38,143 nucleotides of DNA, from the NCBI GenBank assembly GCA_948530865.1, contig CAOTKV010000016.1, forward strand, positions 4,430 through 42,572, given 5' to 3'. A model generated the notes under the pieces. It had not been told where the DNA came from. It saw only the letters and a list, made by a program, of their open reading frames with translations, and searched no databases. This document shows, in pieces, positions 15,134 through 23,816 of this stretch; position 1 is the first letter of the stretch; every line of letters starts with the position of its first letter. The position numbers and the translations under genes are program-made. Source of the stretch: an uncultured Clostridia bacterium (GTDB taxonomy: Bacteria; Bacillota; Clostridia; TANB77; CAG-508).

Positions 15134-16903
15134 TTAGTTTCTTATTAGTTTTTTTAATTCATTTAAATTCTTTTTAAAATATTCAAATGCTTCTTCATAA
15201 GTTTCTTCTTTTTCTAAGTCTACATCAACCATTCTAAGAAGTGATAATGAATCTTTGGCACCACCTTGACTTAACATATCTATATATTTTTTTACATATT
15301 CTTGATTGCCTGATAAAATTTTACTTGCAATAACTATTGCTGACGTAATTCCTGTTGAATATTTATATACATAAAAGCATCTATAAAAATGTGGTATTCT
15401 TGCCCATTCATATTTTATTTCTTCATCAATAATGCATGAATCTCCAAAATATTTTTTTACAAGTTCATAATATATATTATTTAATATGTCTGATGTTAAG
15501 CTTTCACCATTTTCAATTTTTGAATGTACATCTTTTTCAAACTCTGCAAACATTGCTTGTCTTATTAGTGTTGCTCTTATCATATCTAACTGTTCATTTA
15601 TTAAAGCTGCTTTTTTCTTATTATCAGTTTCTTTATTTATTAAATAATTTGCAAGTAATATTTCATTTACTGTTGAGGCAACTTCAGCTACCATTATTGT
15701 ATAATTGGCATTAATAATATTTTGATTATTGCTTGCATAATAACTATGCATTGAATGCCCAAGTTCATGTGCAATTGTTGATACATCTCTTGAAGAATTT
15801 ATATAGTTTAATAAAACAAATGGATGTACTGAATGAACTCCCATACTATATGCTCCACTCATTTTATTTTCTTTTGCATATACATCCAACCAATTATTTT
15901 CAAAAGCATGTTTTAGTACTGTAATATACTCTTCTCCCATAATACTTAATGCATCTAACACTGTTTGTTTTGCATCTTCATATTCAATTTTCTTATTTTC
16001 AACATCTAGTGTATTTACATATACATCATACATATGAACTTTTTCTTTATCTAATAGTTTTGCTTTTAAATTTATATATTCATGATTTAAATATAAATTT
16101 TTATTAACTTCTTTTAATAAAGTTTCATACACTTTAGGATTTGAATCATCATGATTTGTTGCAGCTTCTAATGATGAGTTGTAATTTCTAATTTTACTAG
16201 ATATAACTCTTGTTTTTACTCTTGTTAAATATAATTCTGTAATTGTATTTATATGTTTTTTATATAATGCATACATTGATTCAAAAGCTTGTTTTCTAAT
16301 ACTTTCATCTTTACTCATCAAATAATTTGAAAAAATAGCTGAATTCATTGGTAGTTCATTTCCATCTTTATCAATTATAGGAGAATACTCAAATTCTGTA
16401 TTAGTAAAAATATCATAAGCATTTTCAGAACTTGAAAAAATTTCTGAATATTTTGCTAAAACTTCTTCTAATTCTTCAGATAAAATATGTTTTTTCTCTT
16501 TCATAATATCTCTAATTGTTTTTTCATATTCCTTCATTCTGTCATCTTTTAAATATTCTTCTAATCTTTCATCTGATATTTTACTAACTTCTGGTGAAAT
16601 AAAGCTCTCTACTTCTGAAAATTCAGTTGTAAGCGCTTCAATCCTTTTATATAATTTTATACTTTCTTGATTTGACATATCCTGATGATATTTAAGCATT
16701 GCATATGCATAAATTCTTTCATGAAGTTCTAAAGCATTCTCTAAATTTTTGTAGCAATTAAAAATTTCATCTACTCCATTATTTAATTTTCCTTTATATT
16801 CTTTTATTTTATTTAGACATAAATATAGTTCATTTATTGTTTTTTCTAAGGCTTCATCATTTTCAAAAATTTCTGTTAAGTTCCAATTTAATTTGTTTTG
16901 CAT
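15134..16903 (-). CDS. pepF: Oligoendopeptidase F (M3B metallopeptidase)
   Basis: 589 residues, the usual PepF length. Zinc motif HELGH with His379, Glu380 and His383 in TIAHELGHSMHS, and the third ligand glutamate in the MVAEVASTVNE helix. The N-terminal helical domain begins WNLTEIFENDEALEK, as in the family. It is a cytoplasmic peptidase cutting oligopeptides of about 7-17 residues. The ribosome binding site GGGAGG precedes ATG at 16903. It is divergent from the DUF4364 gene; a minus-strand promoter (TTGCTC, 18 nt, TAAAAT, about 16931-16960) lies in the shared gap. Confidence 0.96.
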   Translation of the reverse strand: MQNKLNWNLTEIFENDEALEKTINELYLCLNKIKEYKGKLNNGVDEIFNCYKNLENALELHERIYAYAMLKYHQDMSNQESIKLYKRIEALTTEFSEVESFISPEVSKISDERLEEYLKDDRMKEYEKTIRDIMKEKKHILSEELEEVLAKYSEIFSSSENAYDIFTNTEFEYSPIIDKDGNELPMNSAIFSNYLMSKDESIRKQAFESMYALYKKHINTITELYLTRVKTRVISSKIRNYNSSLEAATNHDDSNPKVYETLLKEVNKNLYLNHEYINLKAKLLDKEKVHMYDVYVNTLDVENKKIEYEDAKQTVLDALSIMGEEYITVLKHAFENNWLDVYAKENKMSGAYSMGVHSVHPFVLLNYINSSRDVSTIAHELGHSMHSYYASNNQNIINANYTIMVAEVASTVNEILLANYLINKETDNKKKAALINEQLDMIRATLIRQAMFAEFEKDVHSKIENGESLTSDILNNIYYELVKKYFGDSCIIDEEIKYEWARIPHFYRCFYVYKYSTGITSAIVIASKILSGNQEYVKKYIDMLSQGGAKDSLSLLRMVDVDLEKEETYEEAFEYFKKNLNELKKLIRN

Positions 16904-16968
16904 TTTAATAACCTCCCTTACTTTGGTAATATTTTATCACAGTTTATTTATCTTGAGCAATAATTTTA

Positions 16969-16996
16969 TTTACTTTTTGATTTTCTGTGATATAAT
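16969..16996 (+). promoter_or_regulatory. Promoter of the DUF4364 gene
   Basis: TTTACT (16969-16974), 16-nt spacer and an extended -10 TGATATAAT (16988-16996). An 18-nt stretch covering the -10 (16980-16997) recurs exactly at 18495-18512 upstream of another gene. Confidence 0.65.
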
Positions 16997-17027
16997 AAGG
17001 CTATGGAAGAATAAGGGGGTAGTCACT

Positions 17028-17561
17028 ATGAAGCTTAATTCAGATGACCAACAATTAGCTGAAAGTAAAATTCTTTTGCTTTATATTTTAAGTAAAGTCG
17101 GCAAACCTATCTCTCATAATGAATTATTAGAATTAGCAACATCAATTGTAGATATGAACTACTTTTACTTTCAACAATTTTTACTAGATTTATTAGAAGA
17201 CAATTATATTTATACTTATAAAAAAGAAGATAAAGATATTTATGAAATAACAGAAGATGGAAAAAATGCAATAGATCTTACAATAGATATTATTCCTGGA
17301 ATTTTAAAATTAGAAGTTGATAGCAAATTTAAAAAGAATTTAGATACAATAAAAGATAAATTCTCTATTTCTGCTGAATATACACCAATTTCAGAAAGAG
17401 AATTTTCAATAAGATGCAAAATAGTTGAAAATAATATTACAATATTTGATTTGCAAGCTCATGCTGGTTCTGGTGAACAAGCAAAAAAAATAGTTGAAAA
17501 TTGGAATAATAAAGCAACTGAAATTTATCCAAAACTTTTAGAATTATTAATAGATGAATAA
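17028..17561 (+). CDS. DUF4364 family winged-helix protein
   Basis: 177 residues. The start at 17028 follows AGGGGGT; the longer open frame upstream covers the promoter. The N-terminal 80 residues read as a winged-helix domain (AESKILLLYILSKVGKPISHNELLELA, NYFYFQQFLLDLLEDNYI, YEITEDGKNAIDL). They are followed by a beta-rich C-terminal domain with the segment FSIRCKIVENNITIFDLQAHAGS. Family members are widespread in clostridia and are presumed transcriptional regulators; no target is established. It is monocistronic with its own terminator. Confidence 0.85.
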   Translation: MKLNSDDQQLAESKILLLYILSKVGKPISHNELLELATSIVDMNYFYFQQFLLDLLEDNYIYTYKKEDKDIYEITEDGKNAIDLTIDIIPGILKLEVDSKFKKNLDTIKDKFSISAEYTPISEREFSIRCKIVENNITIFDLQAHAGSGEQAKKIVENWNNKATEIYPKLLELLIDE

Positions 17562-17588
17562 AAAGTCCCTACATAAATAGGGACTTTT
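17561..17588. terminator. Bidirectional terminator between DUF4364 and TrmH-family genes
   Basis: Perfect 11-bp stem AAAAGTCCCTA / TAGGGACTTTT with a 6-nt loop, between convergent genes. Confidence 0.9.
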
Positions 17589-17589
17589 G

Positions 17590-18384
17590 TTATTTAATAC
17601 TTCCATTACTTCTAAATGCTTCATATAAAATTACACTTGTTGCAACTGCTGCATTTAAACTTTCTGTTTTTCCTATCATTGGTATTTTTATTCTTTCAGT
17701 TGCTTCATTTAAAACTTTACTTGATACTCCATTCGCTTCATTACCTATTACAATTGCTGATTTTGAATAATCAACATCATAAATACTTTTATCAGTTCTT
17801 AAGTCTGTTGCATAAACTTTTATTTTATGCTTTTTCATTTCCTTAATTGTTTTTGATAAATCATCTACTTCAATAACTTTTACTCTAAAAATAGCTCCCA
17901 TAGTAGATCTAACAACTTTTAGATTATATATATCTGCTGTTCCTTTAGATACAATTATTTGTTTCATATTTAGGCTATCTGCAGTTCTTAAAATTGTTCC
18001 CATGTTTCCTGGATCTTGAATATTATCTAATAGTAATGAAACATTTTCAGAATAATTTATAATTTTCTCTTGATTTTGTGGTTTTTCTATAACTGCCATT
18101 ATTCCTTGTGGATTTATTACATCAGTTATAGTATTAAATACTTTTTCTGCAACATAAATACAATTTAACTTTGCAATTTCATACATTAATTCATTTGGAA
18201 TGCATCCTTGAGTTTTGCAATCTTCACAAATTATAACAGATTTTACTTTTGCACCTTCATTAAGTGCCTCTTCTATCATTTTTATGCCTTCTACTATAAA
18301 CTCCCCATATTCTTCTCTATACTTCTTTTCTTTAAGCTTTTTTATATGTTTTATTGTTTCATTATCTTTACTTGTTATAGTCAT
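17590..18384 (-). CDS. TrmH-family (SpoU) RNA 2'-O-methyltransferase
   Basis: 264 residues. The N-terminal substrate-binding domain (KKYREEYGEFIVEGIKMIEEAL) is followed by a SPOUT catalytic domain. This has the three SpoU motifs: LLLDNIQDPGNMGTILRTADS, AIVIGNEANGVS and IPMIGKTESLNAAVATSVILYE. It transfers methyl groups from SAM to ribose 2'-OH of rRNA or tRNA. The exact target base cannot be told from sequence; such proteins are often near pheST or rplT, which is not the case here. Confidence 0.92.
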   Translation of the reverse strand: MTITSKDNETIKHIKKLKEKKYREEYGEFIVEGIKMIEEALNEGAKVKSVIICEDCKTQGCIPNELMYEIAKLNCIYVAEKVFNTITDVINPQGIMAVIEKPQNQEKIINYSENVSLLLDNIQDPGNMGTILRTADSLNMKQIIVSKGTADIYNLKVVRSTMGAIFRVKVIEVDDLSKTIKEMKKHKIKVYATDLRTDKSIYDVDYSKSAIVIGNEANGVSSKVLNEATERIKIPMIGKTESLNAAVATSVILYEAFRSNGSIK

Positions 18385-18482
18385 AATTTCACTCTTTCTT
18401 AAATTTATTATAAATATTATATAATATTTTAATATTTTTTATTCATTTTATCAATATAATTATGTAAATTTGCTCAAAAATC

Positions 18483-18511
18483 TTTAATTTTACTATTTTC
18501 TGTGATATAAT
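18483..18511 (+). promoter_or_regulatory. Promoter of the 18560 gene
   Basis: TTTAAT (18483-18488), 17-nt spacer and an extended -10 TGATATAAT (18503-18511). The 18 nt at 18495-18512 are identical to the -10 region of the DUF4364 promoter. Confidence 0.6.
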
Positions 18512-18559
18512 ATTCGCTAGTCATATAAAATTATGTCTTTTTATAAGGAGGAATTATTT

Positions 18560-19084
18560 ATGAATATGGTTGACATCAAGCAAAGTCCAATTCAGTCAAC
18601 TGTTGAGCGGATTATGTATTACCTCAAAAACAGTCCTTTACGTAGCAGTACTATAACACAAAAAAATAATATCCTGATAATTAACTTTCAAGCTGAAAAT
18701 TCTGAAGCTGTGATTCCTTCAAGAGATCAGCTTGAGCACATCAGAGAAATTGTTTTTTGGGATAATAATATCGAATTGCCACATGAAGATAATCTTTTTA
18801 AGTACTTCGACAAGAAAAATTACTTGAGAATCAATCTTGGCAATTATGATATTGCATACAATTTTTTCATGGCAATACGGCAGTTTGGTGTACATGTTTG
18901 TAGTTTTGATATAAGCAAAGAAGAGATGTTCTTTGCCTACAAACTTTCTGGTCGCTACCACTTTAATTCTGAGGAACTGGATATTCTTCAAAACCTTATC
19001 AATCCTAATATAAATAATCACGATTCTATTAGAATTGTTGGATTTGATGGAATATACAGCATCAGGATAAAGCTTAATAAATAA
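18560..19084 (+). CDS. Unknown protein, probably horizontally acquired
   Basis: 174 residues, not recognised. The start at 18560 has AAGGAGG 8 nt upstream. Predicted soluble, with an alternating alpha/beta pattern: QSTVERIMYYLKNSPLRSS, ILIINFQAENSEAVIPSRDQ, YFDKKNYLRINLGNYD and ISKEEMFFAYKLSGRYHF. Base and codon use differ from the neighbours (CTT, CAG, GAG, ATC and TAC common). It uses CGG twice as an ordinary in-frame codon (VER, AIR), which native genes here do not. Its terminator is strikingly GC-rich. These features point to recent transfer from a less AT-rich relative. Confidence 0.75.
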   Translation: MNMVDIKQSPIQSTVERIMYYLKNSPLRSSTITQKNNILIINFQAENSEAVIPSRDQLEHIREIVFWDNNIELPHEDNLFKYFDKKNYLRINLGNYDIAYNFFMAIRQFGVHVCSFDISKEEMFFAYKLSGRYHFNSEELDILQNLINPNINNHDSIRIVGFDGIYSIRIKLNK

Positions 19085-19097
19085 CCAAAATAATTCA

Positions 19098-19127
19098 CCC
19101 CGGCGCAAGATATTTTGCGTGCCGGGG
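19098..19127 (+). terminator. GC-rich terminator of the acquired gene
   Basis: CCCCGGC + GCAA pairing with TTGC + GCCGGGG (two-base bulge), followed by ATTTTTC. It is much more GC-rich than any other hairpin in the window. Confidence 0.9.
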
Positions 19128-19137
19128 ATTTTTCATT

Positions 19138-22100
19138 TTATATTCTTCCTAGAAGCTCTTTACATTCTTCTAAAACTTTTTTCAAATCAGCTAACTTATA
19201 AGTTATATATGGCTCTTTTGATGGAGAAAATTTAATTCTATTTCTATAAATTTTCATAAATTTATCAACTATATCAAAGTTGAATTTTTCATTATCAAAA
19301 TAAAATATAATATTTTCTCTTTTTTGAGATATTTTTAATATATTCTTCTCTCTTGCTAATATTTTTATTCTAGCAATATCTAGTAAATTTTCAACTTCAT
19401 AGCTCATTTGACCATATCTATCTAAAATCTCATCAGTAACATTTTGAATATCCTCTTCATTTCTACATAAAGCAATATTTTGATATACTTCTATTTTTTG
19501 ACTTGAATTTTTAATATAATCTTCTGGTATATAACTTGTAACATCTAAATCTATTTGTATATCAACATCTTCTATTACCTCTTCACCTTGAATTTCTTTA
19601 ACAACTTGATTTAGAAGCTCACAGTACATATCATATCCAATTTGATCCATGTGACCATGCTGAATTTCACCAAGTAAACTACCAGCTCCACGAATTTCTA
19701 AATCTCTCATAGCAATTTTAAATCCTGAACCAAATTCAGTAAACTCTTTTATTGCTTTTAACCTTTTATCTGCAACTTCAGTTAAATTCTTATCTCTTCT
19801 ATAAGTAACATATGCATATGCCTGTTTATCTGAACGACCAACTCTACCTCTTATTTGATATAATTGTGCTAAGCCAAGTCTATCTGCATTTTCAACAATT
19901 ATTGTATTAGCATTAGGTATATCAATTCCAGATTCTAAAATTGTTGTACATACAAGTACATTTGATTTTCCATCAACAAAGTCCTGCATAATATTTTCAA
20001 GCTGATTTCCTGTCATTTTTCCATGAGCATATTCAACTTTTGCTTCTTCTACCAATTGATCTATCTCTATTGCCTTTTTTTCAATTCCTTCAACATTATT
20101 AAACAAATAAAATACTTGTCCACCTCTTTCAAGCTCTCTTGTAATTGCTTCTTTTATAACTTCTGGATCATATTCTAATACATAAGTTTGTACTGGTCTT
20201 CTATTTTGTGGTGGCTCATAAATAACAGACATATCTCTCATACCTACTATTGACATATGAAGTGTTCTAGGAATTGGAGTAGCAGTCATTGTTAAAACAT
20301 CTATACTATTTTTAAATTCTTTTATTTTCTCTTTTGATTTAACTCCAAATCTATGTTCTTCATCTATTATCAAAAGACCTAAATCTTTGAATTTCACATC
20401 TTTACTTAAAATCCTATGAGTTCCAACTAAAATATCTGTTTCACCTAATTCTACTCTTTTTAAAGTTTCTTCTTGTTCTTTTTTAGTTCTAAATCTATTT
20501 AAAAGTTCTATTCTAATTGGATACTCTGACATTCTTGATTTAAATTCTTCATATTGTTGTGTTGCAAGAACAGTAGTAGGAACTAGATATACAACTTGCT
20601 TTTGATCCATAACTGCTTTAAATGCTGCTCTTATTGCAACTTCTGTTTTTCCATAACCAACATCTCCGACAAAGTAATCTATCCATAGGTCTTGATTTTT
20701 CCATATCTTTTTTTACTTCTTCTATACAACGTAATTGATCATCAGTTTCAACATATTTAAAGTTATCTTCAAACTCCTGTTGCCATGGAGTATCTTTTGA
20801 GAATGAATAACCAACCATTTTCTGTCTTTTGGCATATAATTGTATAAGATTTTCTGCAACTTCTCTTAAATTATTTTTTACTCTTTCTTTTGTTTTTTGC
20901 CATTCTTTTGAACCTAATCTATTTAATCTTGGACCTACTTTTTCTGGTCCTACATATTTTCTAATATTATCTAAAGAGTTTGTTGGAATGTATAAAACAT
21001 CATCATCTTTATATTTTAATTTTATATAATCCTTAGTTATTCCATCTGCTTTTATTGTATTTACACCAATAAATTGTCCTATACCATGTGTTCTATGAAC
21101 AATAAAATCCCCTTCTTTTAAATCTGCAAATACAACTTTCTCTCCTTCTTTAAATGCTGATGGTGTTTTAGTTCTTTTTTGTGGTTTGCTTTCAAATAAT
21201 TCATCAGTTGATATTACTAAAAGATTTGCATCATAAAATTCAAATCCCGTAGAAAAAGCTCCTGGTGTGATGTTCACACAACCAAGAGTTATATCATCTT
21301 CTAAAAAATCTGTATATATATTTGGTATATTTTTTTCCAAAAGTAGATTAGATAATTTTCTACAATTTTCCGTGCTTCCGCCTAGAATTACTGTTTGTTT
21401 TCCTCTGTTAATCGCTTCTTGTAGTTCCTGAAACAGTAAATCCATTGAACTACGAAAAAAGTTGACCTCCCTATAGCTAAAGCTATATCCGTTTCTTTTT
21501 GCATGCATACTTTGTTTATCCACAAATCCAACATCTTGTTTTTCTAAATAAATTACTTGTTTATTTTCAAGACTTTCAGAAAATTTAAAATAATCTTTCA
21601 TTTCTGTAAGGATTCCTGGAACAATTTTATTTTTTCCAACTAAATCTTTTATAAGATTTGAATTATCTTTTGTAATATTTTCAGCTCTTGCTTTTATTTT
21701 AGAAATCTCATCTAAAAATATAATGCAATCTTCCTGCAAATAATCTAATAAAGTATTTGTTTTTTCATAAAAACAATCAAAATATTTATCTATTTTAGTT
21801 AAAAATTCTCCATTTTTGATTTGATATACATCATCTTGAACTTTTTCTTTTACTGAGTTTGGATATACTTTATCCATAATTTTTTCACATACTGTATCTA
21901 CATCTGTTTCTAACAAAAACTCAAAAGATGGGAAAATTTCTATTTCTTCTAACATTTGTACAGTTCTTTGAGTACTAATACTAAACTTTCTTATTGAATC
22001 GATTTCATCTCCCCAGAATTCAATTCTAACACCACTATTTATTGAAGTAGCTATATCTACAATACCACCTCTTACGCTGAATTGACCTTTTCCTTCAATT

Positions 22101-22594
22101 AAATCATATCTTTCATAACCTAATAAAACTAATTTTTCTTTTAATTCTTCTAAATTAAAATTATCCCCTACTTTTAATTTCATAACATTTTTGTAAAGGC
22201 TCTCTTTTGTTATCATCTTTTGCATTGCAGCTTCAATTGTAGTTACTATTATTTTTTTATCATTTTTTACAAGTTTATTTAATACTGATATTCTTTTAAA
22301 TAATATATCTTTGCTTTCAGCAACATAATCAAAACTTATAACATCTCTTTTAGGGAAAAATTTAATTTTTTCTCCAAAGAATTCTAAATCTTTCATGATT
22401 TTTTTTGCTTGCATTTCATTATAAGTAATTATACAAATATTTTTTTCTGAATAAAACTTTGTTGAATATGCCATATGTACTTTGGCACTATCTGTTAAAC
22501 CTGATAACATTATAGGTGATGTACCTTTGTTTATTTCAAACAAATAATCATTGAATTTTTTAACATTTGGTACAGTTTTTATAATAGAATTCAT
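19138..22594 (-). CDS. mfd: Transcription-repair coupling factor Mfd, +1 frameshift at a CGG codon in Walker A
   Basis: The SF2 translocase that releases stalled RNA polymerase and recruits UvrA. From ATG at 22594 the frame runs 642 codons through the UvrB-like N-terminal domains, the RNA-polymerase-interacting domain (GDFIVHRTHGIGQFIGV) and into the helicase (DTPWQQEFEDNFKYVETDDQL, RPMDRLLC). It then meets CGG (20666-20668) and stops 15 codons later. Skipping the C gives GDVGYGKTEVAIRAAFKAV, an exact Walker A motif. The frame then stays open to 19138 with the helicase motifs LGLLIIDEEHRFGV, MTATPIPRTL and QIRGRVGRSD. The full product would be 1151 residues, matching the family (about 1150-1180). 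The downstream part has an internal ATG at 20610 but no ribosome binding site, so two separate genes are unlikely. Confidence 0.9.
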
Positions 22595-22650
22595 GTTTAT
22601 TTTCCTTTCATATATTAGTTATATTATTTATGCTAAACATAAAAATATAT

Positions 22651-22676
22651 AATAGGAAGAGTGGTTTCTTCCTATT
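22651..22676 (-). terminator. Hairpin upstream of mfd
   Basis: Perfect 10-bp stem AATAGGAAGA / TCTTCCTATT with a 6-nt loop, followed on the minus strand by TATATATTTTTA. It may be a second terminator after the coiled-coil gene or a leader structure of mfd. Confidence 0.5.
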
Positions 22677-22750
22677 ATACAAAATGTTACATTATTATAT
22701 ACTATTTACAGTATTTTTTCAAGAGTTATATATTTAAGTCTAAAAAAATT

Positions 22751-22777
22751 AGACCCGCCCTCAATGAGGACGAGCCT
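22751..22777 (-). terminator. Terminator of the coiled-coil gene
   Basis: Twelve-base-pair stem with G-U pairs (minus strand AGGCTCGTCCTC / GAGGGCGGGTCT), 3-nt loop, followed by AATTTTTTTAG. Confidence 0.85.
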
Positions 22778-22796
22778 ATTTATTACATTTAATACA

Positions 22797-23141
22797 TCAC
22801 TTTTCCTGTTTCTCCTGAACTTCCTGTTTTTCTTTCTTTTCTTCGTCAGAAAAAACCGTCGTCCAGCCTGCAGGTCCCATGGGCATTGTTTTACTGTTTT
22901 TCAGAAAGTCTCTCTGCATCTCAGCATTTTTTGCCCTTTCTTCTACTTCAGCAAGTGTTCTCTCAAGCTCACGCTTTTCAGCTTCGCTGTCGTAAAGCTT
23001 ATCCTGAAGTTCTCTTTTCTCGGCATTATACTTATCTTCGTTTTTGATAGCTTCCCGAACCATCTTGTTAATCTGACAGCTGAGCAAGAGCATGACTACG
23101 CACAGAATACCGATAATTACCAAAAGAATAATCACCAACAT
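22797..23141 (-). CDS. Single-pass membrane protein with coiled coil, probably acquired
   Basis: 114 residues. One N-terminal transmembrane helix (about 2-21), then a long charged coiled coil (about 30-80; KRELQDKLYDSEAEKRELERTLAEVEERAK broken up by heptads), then the linker PMGPAGWTTVF and a highly charged tail. The ribosome binding site GGAGG is 7 nt before ATG, with a near-consensus promoter and its own GC-rich terminator. Codon use is richer in GC than the neighbours and includes one in-frame CGG (MVREA). I recognise no family. It lies next to the 23303-23752 repeat element. It resembles a stand-alone imported cassette. Confidence 0.7.
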   Translation of the reverse strand: MLVIILLVIIGILCVVMLLLSCQINKMVREAIKNEDKYNAEKRELQDKLYDSEAEKRELERTLAEVEERAKNAEMQRDFLKNSKTMPMGPAGWTTVFSDEEKKEKQEVQEKQEK

Positions 23142-23264
23142 AGCTATACCTCCATAATGTTTTGGTTTACTGGTTACTACTTCACTGATTCTTGCTTGTA
23201 TTAAATATTTTTCACCTCCAAGATTATATTTATAATTCTCTTTCTATTCTCGGTTACGATATGT

Positions 23265-23293
23265 ATTATATCATAATAATTGTTTACATTCAA
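23265..23293 (-). promoter_or_regulatory. Promoter of the coiled-coil gene
   Basis: Minus strand TTGAAT (23288-23293), 17-nt spacer, extended -10 TGATATAAT (-10 at 23265-23270). The -35 box is only 10 bp from the left end of the repeat element. Confidence 0.75.
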
Positions 23294-23302
23294 GAGTTAT
23301 GT

Positions 23303-23752
23303 AAATTATTATTTGTGTGAGTAATTTTATTTATATAACTTATATTTTTTATAATAAATTTTCTTCATTCAGAAAATTATTATAAAAAATATTAAGTGCA
23401 AAATTTAAAATTACTACTAAAAAACTAAACTTCAAATATGTGCTATAAACTTACTGTTCAGCAGAAAGTAGTTTCTTAGGCTACTTGGAAATTGCTATTT
23501 GGTGAGTATTATTTTCTTTTTCTAGCTTTATTAATATCAAATATATTATGAATGGAAGTTCCGCTTTTGAAAGTAATTTGAATTAGAAATTCTTAATAAA
23601 ATTTTGTGGAAAGAGTTCAAGCTTGTTCTTGGAAGGGTGCCACAAAATTTATTTAGAACTTCTATGAAAATTATTTGAACAAGGAACTGTATATGAATAA
23701 TATATTTGATATTAATAATCTATAAAAATAATACTCACACAAATAACAATTT
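23303..23752. repeat. 450-bp non-coding element with 21-bp terminal inverted repeats (MITE-like)
   Basis: The left terminus 23303-23323 and right terminus 23732-23752 are inverted copies of each other with one mismatch in 21 (core TATTTGTGTGAGTA / TACTCACACAAATA). Inside are a 26-bp AT-rich hairpin (23339-23396) and a second hairpin whose arms are AAATTTTGTGG / CCACAAAATTT (about 23599-23651). No coding frame of note. A diverged relative lies at 12096-12420. No transposase is present, so it could be a miniature inverted-repeat element mobilised in trans or a structured RNA. Confidence 0.75.
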
Positions 23753-23816
23753 AAAGTCATATTATCTATATTTATGCATATATAATTATAAGAATAATTA
23801 TATACTGGGGGGTTCC

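Noticed and set aside
15436..15924. Plus-strand leucine/histidine-rich frames across pepF
   Set aside because: Antisense shadows of the pepF coding sequence.
19138..20668. A separate second gene starting at ATG 20610
   Set aside because: No ribosome binding site, the missing Walker A sequence lies just upstream in the same frame, and homology is continuous with the first part of Mfd.
22764..23204. Plus-strand 146-codon frame
   Set aside because: Antisense to the well-supported coiled-coil gene, with no ribosome binding site; the hydrophobic content is a complement artefact.
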